Position numbers and translations under genes: made by a program | DNA from: Pantoea phytobeneficialis | Lineage (GTDB): Bacteria > Pseudomonadota > Gammaproteobacteria > Enterobacterales > Enterobacteriaceae | DNA: 64,000 nucleotides | Reading direction: 5' to 3' | NCBI RefSeq assembly: GCF_009728735.1 | Contig: NZ_CP024636.1 | Location: forward strand, 1,558,861-1,622,860 | Notes under the pieces: model-generated | What the model was told of the DNA's origin: nothing | The model's database searches: none | The model's input: the letters and a program-made list of their open reading frames with translations, nothing else | Shown: positions 50,101 through 57,731 of the stretch, in pieces | Numbering within the stretch: the first letter of the stretch is position 1 | How the letters are laid out: every line of letters begins with the position of its first letter

Positions 50101-50997
50101 TTATGAACGAGTAAGGTTCTTAATGGTGTTAACTGCGTCAGCAAAGTCTAGCTTCCAGAAAAATGTATTTTTTCTATTGTATTCATTTTTCCATGCATTA
50201 AATTCATTTTCGTCACTTTGACGCCCAAAATAGTGCACCTCTGCTTTAGAGTCAGCTATCATCTTCCAGATGTGCACATCTGCTTGATGAACTCTCACCC
50301 CGATAATGAATATCTTTGAAGTCGATGTAAGAGTTTCGTTCCACATTTGTTGTTGTTTCTGTATGTATCTTGGGCAAACTTTTATTGCTTTACCTTCTGC
50401 ATACATGGCAATTGCCGGAGCTACGCTATTTTCAAAAATAGCTCTCCTTTTTGACTCCTCCTGACTCACTGGTTCTGCCAAAGTATCTATATCAGCGATC
50501 CCGCCTCCGTAAACTTCGCAATTTCTAAATGTTGTATTACCGAGGTCAGGCCAGAAGTTACTTGAACCGTGAATTTTTAATAGCCTAATGTAACCATCTT
50601 CATGTTTATTGTGGTAAGTGATATTATGATTTAATTGAAATGCAGAAAGTTCAAATAATATATCGTAATTTAAACTGCTATAAACAACCCTTTTGTTATT
50701 TAGTGAGTTGATAAGGTTTTTGTAATGATTGTTATCTCCAGGTGTAAAGCTGACAAGGTATCCAGCCAGTTCCCGCTGGAAGCTCATAATATTTTGATTG
50801 TAACGAACGTAGTAATCAGCCATTCCTTCTTCAAAGTTATTAATGAACTTGTCTTTTAAATCTTGAGGTAGTTTTGATGCAACCCCTCCTTTCCCATCAA
50901 GCTTTTCGAACAGACGGTTTCCTAAAGGTGGTGGGTAGGGAGTAACGTCGCCACTACCGAAGCTTGCACCTGCACCAAGAAGAACCATGTATCCCAT
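50101..50997 (-). CDS. SIR2-like domain protein (candidate NADase defence protein)
   Basis: Protein of about 298 aa of the SIR2-like fold. NAD-binding motif LLGAGASFGSG (8-16), SLNYDILFEL (N110, D112) and LKIHGSSNFW (H143) are the family's signature residues. Proteins with this domain act as NAD-depleting effectors in antiphage systems (Thoeris ThsA, DSR and others), but this one has no extra sensor domain. It is AT-rich, on the minus strand after the late operon, the usual cargo site. Start chosen at 50997 (AAGGA upstream); 51006 and 51018 are possible. Confidence 0.8.
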   Translation of the reverse strand: MGYMVLLGAGASFGSGDVTPYPPPLGNRLFEKLDGKGGVASKLPQDLKDKFINNFEEGMADYYVRYNQNIMSFQRELAGYLVSFTPGDNNHYKNLINSLNNKRVVYSSLNYDILFELSAFQLNHNITYHNKHEDGYIRLLKIHGSSNFWPDLGNTTFRNCEVYGGGIADIDTLAEPVSQEESKRRAIFENSVAPAIAMYAEGKAIKVCPRYIQKQQQMWNETLTSTSKIFIIGVRVHQADVHIWKMIADSKAEVHYFGRQSDENEFNAWKNEYNRKNTFFWKLDFADAVNTIKNLTRS

Positions 50998-51653
50998 TTT
51001 AAACATCCTTAATGTCATGTTGGTGTTTTTTAATCATACTAAATAACAAGATTGTGGCTAATAATTATATCTATTTCCATATGCATTTACTAATGAGCTA
51101 TATAAAGTAGAAAAAGATACTTGCTTATATTTGCAATTCAAATTTAAAAATTAGAATATCATTTTTTACTATTTAATAGTATGATGAAAATTAAAAAACA
51201 TAAGCTGTTTAATCCTCATTTGAGATTTAATATCAGAATAATCAATTGCTAAGATAACCATATTGCATATGAGTTAAATATTCCAACAAATTATTTTCAT
51301 AAATCTAAGGTAAATCCTGGGTTTCTATAGCGGATGTTAACGATATGCGTTGCGTCGTATTATTTGTCTGCTGGTAATCTAACCCCATACGGGACAACGC
51401 TATAGAGCCGCATTAGTGTAGGCTTAGTTGTGGGAAAAAATCCTTAGCAGTGAGAGAAATGCTTTACATGGGATCATCCATATAGGTTATGACCTGTGAT
51501 GTCAATCATGGTGCAACCATCCTCAGTTTGCGCCACATCTAAATATCCTTTCCCGACAACCCCTTCTTAAAAACCTCCGATGATTTACTTGATCGATTCT
51601 ATCGATCAATAATACTGTTTGCATATACAGTAATCATCAAGAGGTAGCAGGCG
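50998..51653. other. Long AT-rich intergenic region
   Basis: About 650 bp without a supported gene. It contains a separated inverted repeat (TCTATAGCG near 51326, CGCTATAGA near 51400), promoter space for the SIR2 gene, and the LexA box at 51615-51630 with a neighbouring TTGATCGAT...ATCGATCAA dyad (51590-51610). Confidence 0.5.
51615..51630 (+). promoter_or_regulatory. LexA box of the umuC-like operon
   Basis: CTGTTTGCATATACAG (CTG-N10-CAG) in TACTGT...ACAGTA context, 24 bp upstream of the first ATG. It should make the operon SOS-inducible. Confidence 0.8.
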
Positions 51654-51893
51654 ATGCCACGCGACTATGAAATCATGATTGCCTTCAGACAGGCGATAAA
51701 ACGCGATGCCTCTGGCCGCTTCACTATCAGCACTCTCGACTTTGTGCAGGAACTCGACCGGCTAAACTGGCATTACACGCTGCGAGCCGCCAATAAGTGG
51801 ATCGAGACGCATACAACCACTTTCCGTGATATCTCCACTTCAGAGGGGGAAGAACGTCTGTTTCAGGTGTTCAACCCGAACGGAGGGATATGA
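51654..51893 (+). CDS. Small SOS-operon protein upstream of umuC
   Basis: Protein of 79 aa (MPRDYEIMIAFRQAIKRDASGRF...LDFVQELDRLNWHYTLRAANKWIE). Similar short proteins precede umuC-like genes in [15 protein letters not shown] prophages and are often labelled DNA polymerase V without evidence. It is not UmuD: no S24 motifs are present. GAGG precedes the ATG, the LexA box lies directly upstream, and its stop overlaps the umuC start. Confidence 0.7.
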   Translation: MPRDYEIMIAFRQAIKRDASGRFTISTLDFVQELDRLNWHYTLRAANKWIETHTTTFRDISTSEGEERLFQVFNPNGGI

Positions 51894-53101
51894 TGTTTGC
51901 CCTGGTTGATGTGAACTCGTTCTATGCGAGCTGCGAAACGGTATTCAGGCCAGACCTGCGAGGCAAGCCGGTAGTGGTTCTTTCAAACAACGATGGTTGC
52001 GTAATAGCGAGATCGGCAGAGTCTAAAATTTTGGGCATTCGAATGGGCGACCCATATTTCAAGATAAAGAACGAGCTGCGCCGCCACAAAGTGCATGTCT
52101 TCAGTTCCAATTATTCGCTGTATGCCGACATGTCTAACCGCGTGATGTCCACCCTTGAGGAAATGGCACCGGCAGTGGAAATCTACTCCATCGATGAAGC
52201 CTTCATGAATCTTTCAGGCATGGAGAGGCATCACTCACTGGAAGAATTTGGACGGCAAGTGCGCGCACGGATAAAGCGGGACACGCATCTTACTGTGGGC
52301 GTCGGCATTGCGCCGACCAAGACACTGGCAAAGCTGGCAAATCATGCCGCCAAAAAGTGGACTAAAACCGGTGGCGTGCTTGATCTGTCGAATGTTGACC
52401 GCCAGCGCAAACTAATGGCGTTGGTGCCGGTCGAGGATGTGTGGGGCGTTGGCCGCCGTATCAGTAAAAGGCTCAATGCGATGGGTATCACAACCGCGAG
52501 AGACCTGTCTGAGCAGAGCACTTACATCATCAGGAAGCATTTCAATGTGGTGCTGGAACGTTCTGTGCGTGAATTACGTGGCGAGCCGTGTCTTGAGATG
52601 GAAGAGTTCGCGCCGACAAAGCAGCAGATTGTGTGCTCACGCTCGTTTGGTTCCCGTATTACGGAATACAGCGACATGCGGCAGGCCATCTGTGCTTATG
52701 CGGAGAGAGCGGCTGAGAAACTGAGAGGCGAAAAGCAGTATTGCCGCCAGATTGCCGTATTCCTTCGCACCAGCCCGCATGCTGAAAACGAGGTGTTCTA
52801 TGGCAACCAAGCCACAGGGAAACTGCTGACTCCATCAAATGACACACGGGACATCATCCGGATGGCAATGGAAGCACTGGAGCGTATCTGGATACCCGGA
52901 CACCGTTATATGAAAGCAGGTGTGATGCTGGGCGACTTCTTCAGCCAGGGTGTTGCTCAGCTCAATCTTTTTGATGAAATCCAACCACAGGCTAACAGCG
53001 AAGCGCTTATGAGAGTCGTTGATGGCCTTAACCAGAGCGGGAAGGGGAAACTATGGTTCGCAGGTCAGGGCATTCAGAAAGCGTGGGATATGAAACGCTA
53101 G
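51893..53101 (+). CDS. umuC: UmuC-like Y-family DNA polymerase, C-terminus cut by amber codon
   Basis: Protein of 402 aa. Polymerase active site: D6 (FALVDVNSF) and D101-E102 (IYSIDEAF); little-finger and clamp-binding motif QLNLFDE near residue 352 are present. Compared with E. coli UmuC, the reading frame stops at TAG 53099, right after KAWDMKR. Beyond it the frame continues MLSPAYTTRFSDLPVVR then TGA (53153-53155), the normal UmuC C-terminus. So one codon change removes about 18 residues. Translesion activity may be kept, as clamp binding is intact. Confidence 0.9.
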   Translation: MFALVDVNSFYASCETVFRPDLRGKPVVVLSNNDGCVIARSAESKILGIRMGDPYFKIKNELRRHKVHVFSSNYSLYADMSNRVMSTLEEMAPAVEIYSIDEAFMNLSGMERHHSLEEFGRQVRARIKRDTHLTVGVGIAPTKTLAKLANHAAKKWTKTGGVLDLSNVDRQRKLMALVPVEDVWGVGRRISKRLNAMGITTARDLSEQSTYIIRKHFNVVLERSVRELRGEPCLEMEEFAPTKQQIVCSRSFGSRITEYSDMRQAICAYAERAAEKLRGEKQYCRQIAVFLRTSPHAENEVFYGNQATGKLLTPSNDTRDIIRMAMEALERIWIPGHRYMKAGVMLGDFFSQGVAQLNLFDEIQPQANSEALMRVVDGLNQSGKGKLWFAGQGIQKAWDMKR

Positions 53102-53151
53102 ATGCTGTCTCCGGCATACACCACCAGATTTTCGGATCTGCCAGTGGTGAG

Positions 53152-53397
53152 ATGACACACATACTTGATACCCCTGATGGATATGTGGTCGTGGACAAAT
53201 CAGTTAAGCCGGTGCTGGGTGACACAATCTATTTTGAAGCCTGGGATAAGTATCAGATTGGCCGACTGGAGAAAAGCGCGATCATCTGTGAAGACGGCGA
53301 CACGATAGAGGGTGAATCGCTGGAAGAGGTTACGGTGATCGGTGTTATTACCTGGGTGATCACAAGAACCAGGGATGGGGAAGGGCCGACGATTTAA
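53152..53397 (+). CDS. UmuD'-like S24-fold protein without catalytic residues
   Basis: Protein of 81 aa from ATG 53152 (MTHILDTPDGYVVVDKSVKP). The pattern DGYVVVDKSVKPVLGDTIYFEAWD ... IGRL ... EEVTVIGVITWVI follows the C-terminal half of UmuD/S24 proteins (LIVD..., GDI..., VFGVV...), but there is no serine nucleophile and the catalytic Lys position is G-R. ATG 53152 overlaps the TGA that would end full-length UmuC (ATGA), the likely ancestral coupling. A longer frame from ATG 53053 is possible. It may be a minimal UmuD' partner (inference). Confidence 0.55.
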   Translation: MTHILDTPDGYVVVDKSVKPVLGDTIYFEAWDKYQIGRLEKSAIICEDGDTIEGESLEEVTVIGVITWVITRTRDGEGPTI

Positions 53398-53827
53398 AGG
53401 AAAAACATAAAAAAGCCCGCGCTGCGGGTGGAGTGCAGGAGCGGGCAATATTTATCATGGATACGATACTTGAATTGAAAGTGTCATGGTGGTTCAACAT
53501 GTCACCTCTTAACTTTAGCAGAATGCCAATGACGCGCAAAAAAATACCCGCCCAGAGCAGGTATAATTAATTCAAATTGCAAATCTCTCATGTTCGCTAC
53601 GCATGCTGTGTGTAGCTTGCCCATACAATGTATGAACAAGCATTATACATAAATATTTTGAAACTGGTACAACCTGTCCTTGCTAAGTGAATAAATGCTG
53701 TTTTAGCAGGTACAGAAATCCTCATAATGATTAATCTATATGATTTTTAAGGAGTTCATTCTAGGGAAAAGTTCATCGATACGTTCTATGCTTATTACTA
53801 AGTCAAATTAATGGTCGTAACGTATAC
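53398..53827. other. Intergenic with GC-rich hairpin
   Basis: No gene seen. It includes a hairpin (GCCCGC ... GCGGGC, about 53414-53446) preceded by an A-run, so a terminator in minus direction or a weak one in plus direction, then AT-rich sequence with the promoter of the next gene. Confidence 0.45.
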
Positions 53828-54031
53828 ATGAAAGAACTGAAGTCTCAGAGAGCAGGGATGATAGGTTGTGCAATAGGAACAGCAGTGATTGAGTTGAGTG
53901 CGAAAGGTATCCCACTGAACCGGGCCAATATTTTGTACGAACTAGAGCGTATCGCAGCTGCATCGAAAGAATTGCCCGTAAAGGCCATCGCAAAGGATGC
54001 AGCAAATCTTCTTAGAAGAGGGTGTAATTAA
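53828..54031 (+). CDS. Small hypothetical protein
   Basis: A 67-aa helical protein (MKELKSQRAGMIGCAIGTAVIELSAKGIPLNRANILYELERIAAAS...). The INxxNI/L-type helical pattern could be a small DNA- or protein-binding domain; not recognised. No strong ribosome site, but codon pattern and length are reasonable. It is convergent with the lipoprotein gene. Confidence 0.5.
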   Translation: MKELKSQRAGMIGCAIGTAVIELSAKGIPLNRANILYELERIAAASKELPVKAIAKDAANLLRRGCN

Positions 54032-54037
54032 AGCTAC

Positions 54038-54211
54038 CTATGCTTGAGGTTGTCCGACCGGCCCCTTGCTCATCGGCCCCCCAGGAATTGATTGCTCAGC
54101 TGGTACATTTGGGCGACCATCAGGGCCAATCGGTCGATCAGAGTGATAACATCCCGCCAAAGCAAGCAGACTCACAAAGATAATCATCAGCCAACTTAAC
54201 GAACGTCTCAT
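54038..54211 (-). CDS. Small Pro/Gly-rich lipoprotein
   Basis: Protein of 57 aa with a lipoprotein signal (MRRSLSWLMIIFVSLLALAGC, lipobox LAGC at C21) and a short Pro/Gly-rich mature part (SDRPIGPDGRPNVPAEQSIPGG). AAGGAA lies 9 nt before ATG 54211. Residue +2 is Tyr, not Asp, so outer-membrane sorting is expected. Likely a lysogenic conversion gene, comparable in position and size (not sequence) to Bor/Cor proteins. Confidence 0.7.
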   Translation of the reverse strand: MRRSLSWLMIIFVSLLALAGCYHSDRPIGPDGRPNVPAEQSIPGGPMSKGPVGQPQA

Positions 54212-54305
54212 ATGTGGAATTCCTTTCAAGCAACTTAATGTTCCTACTTAAGCATAGTTCATTCCCGACACCTATGGCTGCAACAATGGTTGCGCCGACA
54301 GTTGA

Positions 54306-54524
54306 GGGTTTATTCTGGCAAACGAATTTGTCCGGCCAAAAGAGGGATTTAAGGATTACTTTGAAGCGTTAAGGGATTGTCAATTTGGGATGATCGGACC
54401 CAGTTACATCATCTTCCAGGACGGAGACACACTTGAGGGCGCGCCGCTGGGGGAGGTGACCGTGACCGGTGTTATTACCTAGGTGATCACAAGAAACTGG
54501 GATGGGGAAGGGCCGACGATTTAA
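54306..54524 (+). pseudogene. Decayed copy of the UmuD'-like gene
   Basis: Translation gives DYFEALRDC ... SYIIFQDGDTLEG ... EVTVTGVIT, stop TAG at 54480, then VITRNWDGEGPTI and TAA. It matches the 81-aa protein at 53152-53397 (YFEAWDK, IICEDGDTIEG, EVTVIGVITWVITRTRDGEGPTI), with the Trp codon TGG changed to TAG. No start codon is seen. DNA similarity is highest at the 3' end and continues into the flanking hairpin. Confidence 0.75.
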
Positions 54525-54919
54525 AGGATAAATATAAAAAAGCCCGCGCCATACCATCAGCACGGGCAATTTCATCCATGTATTTGGTCATCACGGCTAA
54601 TGGACAGAAATGCCGCATAGGTAATTTTAGCCATCACAGTAAAATGCGCAAAAAAAGCCTGCTCTCAGCAGGCATGAAACAAAGAATGGAAACCATCTCG
54701 GCGCAACACATTACTTTGTGCTGCGCATCACTATAATAGCGACATTGAATTATTGGTACATATTGTGAACTATGATTTTATTCTATTAAGTCGAATCATT
54801 TTTTTGTGAATCCGAAAAGAAGCCCGGGCAGTGGGATAAGTTTGTCCGGGCTAAAGGTGTATCATGACCCTTTGAGTTTAAACTCAGATGCTGACTGTGC
54901 AAGCCAGGCGGCATTCGTA
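54525..54919. other. Intergenic, no supported gene
   Basis: About 395 bp. It begins with a GCCCG hairpin similar to that after 53397 (about 54541-54566) and contains a second hairpin near 54658-54672. A 70-codon frame at 54806-55018 overlaps dinI and is rejected. Confidence 0.45.
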
Positions 54920-55168
54920 TTAGCCATGAAACCATTCGTCAGCGGATTCCCACGCATCCTGAAGTACCTGCGAAACAATTTCTTTGTCGCCTTCCTTATC
55001 TTTCGCTCTCAGCACTGACAGTCCGTCATTACTCGCGGTCTTCACTACGACATTCAGATCGGGATAGCTCCGGCTGAGTCGCTTTATGAGTTCCTCCCGC
55101 AGCGCATCCATAGCGCCCTTTGGCATACCTTTGGCCTTCTCCTTCGCGATCATCACTTCAACAACCAT
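54920..55168 (-). CDS. dinI: DinI-like SOS protein
   Basis: Protein of 82 aa matching DinI, which modulates RecA filaments and slows UmuD cleavage: VEVMIAKEKAKGMPKGAMDALREELIKRLSRSYPD and the acidic C-terminal helix (VSQVLQDAWESADEWFHG). A LexA box lies about 75 bp upstream. Prophage DinI homologues can dampen or tune the SOS response and thereby prophage induction. Confidence 0.88.
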   Translation of the reverse strand: MVVEVMIAKEKAKGMPKGAMDALREELIKRLSRSYPDLNVVVKTASNDGLSVLRAKDKEGDKEIVSQVLQDAWESADEWFHG

Positions 55169-55242
55169 GCTTCCCCCTGATTACTATTTTAATGTCCACT
55201 ACCTGAAACGGGTGCTGGATAGATGTACAGTTAATTTATATG

Positions 55243-55258
55243 CTGTGATTTTATACAG
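55243..55258 (-). promoter_or_regulatory. LexA box of dinI
   Basis: CTGTGATTTTATACAG (CTG-N10-CAG) upstream of the dinI gene; palindromic, AT-rich centre. Confidence 0.75.
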
Positions 55259-55416
55259 TTCAACAGCAGAGGTAAAAATCATGGAATTTCCGTCTGCGGC
55301 TAATGACTACCGGGATATGCTGGCTCTCCCGAAAAAGTAAGTGCAGGAACTACGAAAAAGTGCAGGTGGTGCAGGTGTCAGCGCAATGGTTTTGGGATCT
55401 CGCCCATTATAGGCAC

Positions 55417-55441
55417 AAAAAAGCCCGCTCAGCGGCGGGCT
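55417..55441 (-). terminator. Terminator of the 307-aa gene
   Basis: AGCCCGC ... GCGGGCT hairpin; in minus orientation followed by six T, 19 bp after the stop codon at 55460. Confidence 0.8.
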
Positions 55442-55459
55442 AGAATGTATGCTGAATGC

Positions 55460-56383
55460 TTATTCAAAGGGGAATTCTATCTGGCGCTGCGGGTTGATCT
55501 GTTTTTTTACCTTGGTAACCTCATAAGAGGTTTTTATCGAGTCGCCTGACATGTACTGAGTCACTTTCAAATCCGTTAAAAGCATATCTCCTTTGGAGAA
55601 ATTTAATCTCATAGTATCAATGTCATGCAAGAAATTTTCATCGGTTATTTCAGCTAAGAAAGAAGCTGAACCATCAGAGAACCTCCACTTATTGCCTTCA
55701 CTAAAAGAGATGCTTATTACTTGCAAGGCTTTCTCAGCCACGCTTTCAGACAGAATCGAGTCGACGGGTCGATCTACGTAAAAATATTCAGATTCTGCAC
55801 GGGTGACAGTTATGAAAGTTTTCCCCTGATCAGCGGTGGCAGCAAATGAGTCAATACCCTCCCTCTCAAGAGGCTTGGCTATGACATCCTGCAGTGCTTC
55901 TCTAAGCTTATAATTTTTATAGAGTTCAACTACTTCCTCTTCAAAAACCTCCTCTTCATCATCAATGAAAATCTTGACGTTTCTGTTCGGAAGCTTATGA
56001 ATTGACTTTACTTTTCTTGGGCCAATCCATTTGATAAGGTCTAATAGACCTTTTGATGCCTGCTTTCCAGCAACCTTTGTTAATCCCAAAAGGGTTATCA
56101 AGTTAAGAGTTGCGGAGACATTCTCACCAGAGAGAAATTCAACAGCTTGCTTGATCCATGACGGTGAACTGGCTAGCAGATCTATGCCAAAAGAACCGGC
56201 TTTAAAGGAAGCATTCACCTTCACGCTTACTGTCGCTTTCTTGCCGTAAAGGGTTTTTGCTGCCTCCTCGAAAACATCGGAAAGTGCAATCAATGCCGGA
56301 GCCAAATCACGAACATCCATATCGTGATTTTCCAATGCTGGACCGTCATAAATTATACGAAACTTCATATCATCACTTTCCAT
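55460..56383 (-). CDS. Unknown protein under LexA control
   Basis: Protein of 307 aa (or 302 from ATG 56368, MKFRIIYDGPALENHDMDVR). The N-terminal module YDGPAL-N-H-MDVRDLAPALIALSDVFEEAAKTLYG then VSVKVNASFKAGSFGIDLL, a hydrophobic stretch (ATLNLITLLGLTKVAG), and a beta-rich C-terminal domain are visible. Proteins with this N-terminus are widespread in bacteria but uncharacterised. Its layout parallels the 336-aa protein at 25574-26584. A LexA box 30 bp upstream suggests damage-induced expression. Confidence 0.75.
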   Translation of the reverse strand: MESDDMKFRIIYDGPALENHDMDVRDLAPALIALSDVFEEAAKTLYGKKATVSVKVNASFKAGSFGIDLLASSPSWIKQAVEFLSGENVSATLNLITLLGLTKVAGKQASKGLLDLIKWIGPRKVKSIHKLPNRNVKIFIDDEEEVFEEEVVELYKNYKLREALQDVIAKPLEREGIDSFAATADQGKTFITVTRAESEYFYVDRPVDSILSESVAEKALQVISISFSEGNKWRFSDGSASFLAEITDENFLHDIDTMRLNFSKGDMLLTDLKVTQYMSGDSIKTSYEVTKVKKQINPQRQIEFPFE

Positions 56384-56412
56384 AAATGCCTATCCTGTGC
56401 ATTAGTCTAAAC

Positions 56413-56428
56413 CTGTTTTTTTATACAG
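56413..56428 (-). promoter_or_regulatory. LexA box upstream of the 307-aa gene
   Basis: CTGTTTTTTTATACAG (CTG-N10-CAG) followed by TA, matching the consensus right half exactly. It lies 30 bp upstream of the ATG at 56383. Confidence 0.7.
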
Positions 56429-56449
56429 TAAATCGGGGATTCAGCTAAA

Positions 56450-56658
56450 CGTCTCTTCCGGCCACTAACCTATAGTCAGACCGAGCACTAAGTTAACGAA
56501 GCCAGCCAATAGCATGGCTAGCCCCGGTATCTTAAAGTTCTTATCACGCCTCTTGCGAGCCAGGTAGAACATGGCAAACGCTACGCAAAACATCGGTATT
56601 GCTATCTTCGTGTAAACTGACATGCCATTTCCTTAGCAAAGCGTCTCTTCCGGCCACT
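56450..56658. repeat. 17-bp direct repeats flanking a small membrane gene
   Basis: CGTCTCTTCCGGCCACT occurs at 56450-56466 and again at 56642-56658, bracketing the 52-aa ORF. Similarity extends a few bases upstream (AGCTAAA versus AGCAAAG). Confidence 0.75.
56465..56623 (-). CDS. Small two-helix membrane protein (52 aa)
   Basis: MSVYTKIAIPMFCVAFAMFY, then the basic loop LARKRRDKNFKIPG, then LAMLLAGFVNLVLGLTIG. Two hydrophobic helices joined by a positively charged loop. AAGGA lies 7 nt before the ATG. Codons are normal and the ORF is bracketed by a direct repeat. Could be a small inner-membrane regulator, a toxin or an exclusion factor; not recognised. Confidence 0.6.
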   Translation of the reverse strand: MSVYTKIAIPMFCVAFAMFYLARKRRDKNFKIPGLAMLLAGFVNLVLGLTIG

Positions 56659-57056
56659 GAGATGCCGCTGATAAATTATCATTAACTCAGTTACATACCC
56701 TAAATAATATCTTGGTCCGGGCGGTTAGCCCATCCTGACAGATGATCAGTGATTGTCAGGTATGTATCGAGGTGACTGCATCTTGTAGCGTGGCGTGGGG
56801 GTTAGATAGGTAATGGCTGCCGATTGGATATTGAGGCATGCATGGGGCACCAGTGGGGCAAAAATTAACGCCTAAGTTCGACTAAGTTCATAATCATGCT
56901 TTTGTAAGGGGTTGTCCAACCGTGATAAATCGGCGCTCCTGGACGTTCTTAGATGATTTTCTAACTCATAACATCACATTCATGATATGCAAAAGTTAAA
57001 ACCAGGAAGGGGAAGGAAGCTCGGAAACGCATATTTCCGAGCTTCTTTGGGAGTAA
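56659..57056. other. Intergenic near the right prophage end
   Basis: About 400 bp without a supported gene. It contains an inverted repeat CCTGACA ... TGTCAGG (56732-56758) and a 12-bp perfect stem, GAAGCTCGGAAA / TTTCCGAGCTTC (57016-57045), which probably terminates the minus-strand gene at 57057. Confidence 0.5.
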
Positions 57057-57380
57057 TTAATGTTTTGGCATGTAGCGGCAAAGACTGTCGTACAAGCTAA
57101 TTATATTTTCTATAACTCGACTTCTAGTCATCTGATCCATAGCTCTGACTGCGGCATTCACACGGCCTTCTGGTGCATCAGCATTAGTCATTAGAGAAAC
57201 TACCTCATCAAATTGCTCATGTAACTCTATTGGAATGTCGTTCTCTTTTCTCAGGTGTATGATATGAAAAACGTATGCATTCTCTAGCCGCTCCAGAATG
57301 GTGCCTTCCCCAGAGAGAGAATGAACGGCACCATGAAACTTCTCCCAACCATATCGGTATTTAAAAAAATCATCGACCAT
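57057..57380 (-). CDS. Hypothetical protein at the right prophage end
   Basis: Protein of 107 aa (MVDDFFKYRYGWEKFHGAVHSLS...), helical, acidic, no recognised motif. AGGT precedes ATG 57380. Last gene before attR. It is likely cargo; function unknown. Confidence 0.6.
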   Translation of the reverse strand: MVDDFFKYRYGWEKFHGAVHSLSGEGTILERLENAYVFHIIHLRKENDIPIELHEQFDEVVSLMTNADAPEGRVNAAVRAMDQMTRSRVIENIISLYDSLCRYMPKH

Positions 57381-57731
57381 ATAACACCTCAATGCAGTTT
57401 CTGTATGTGCTAAACAGTAATAGCAGATGATTTGTTGGATGAATGATATTCAGGAAAATAAAAGCCCGGCAGCGGTGGCTGGCCGGGCTAGGCACAATCC
57501 TATGCCAAACATTTCCAATGAAAGCATGGTCAACATCACAGGGAAGTAGAAGTGACAACTTGATGACAGGCGGCCTTTTACCAAACGCTAGCGAAGTGGC
57601 AGAGTGGCAGGGAAAATCTTCATAATATCAGGGCATCATGACCCGCAAGCTATTGATAGATGGTGTGAGGTTATTGGTCTCATTTTATGAAAATATTGTT
57701 TATAGCATTGTTATTAATAAGAAAAGCGCCT
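57381..57731. other. Non-coding end of prophage
   Basis: No supported gene in 350 bp. It holds a hairpin AGCCCGGC ... GCCGGGCT (57463-57489) with an A-run on its left (terminator in minus direction). Confidence 0.45.

Noticed and set aside
53053..53151. N-terminal extension of the UmuD'-like protein from ATG 53053
   Set aside because: It would be read inside the end of umuC in another frame; the ATGA overlap at 53152 explains the start better, though the extension is not excluded.
54806..55018. 70-codon plus-strand ORF
   Set aside because: Overlaps dinI antisense and has no family match.
57402..57418. LexA-like CTG...CAG upstream of the 57057-57380 gene
   Set aside because: Spacing is N11, not N10, so it is not a proper LexA box. 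The same applies to a CTG-N11-CAG near 8420.
57443..57625. 60-codon ORF before attR
   Set aside because: Runs through a hairpin terminator, has no ribosome site and no recognisable product.
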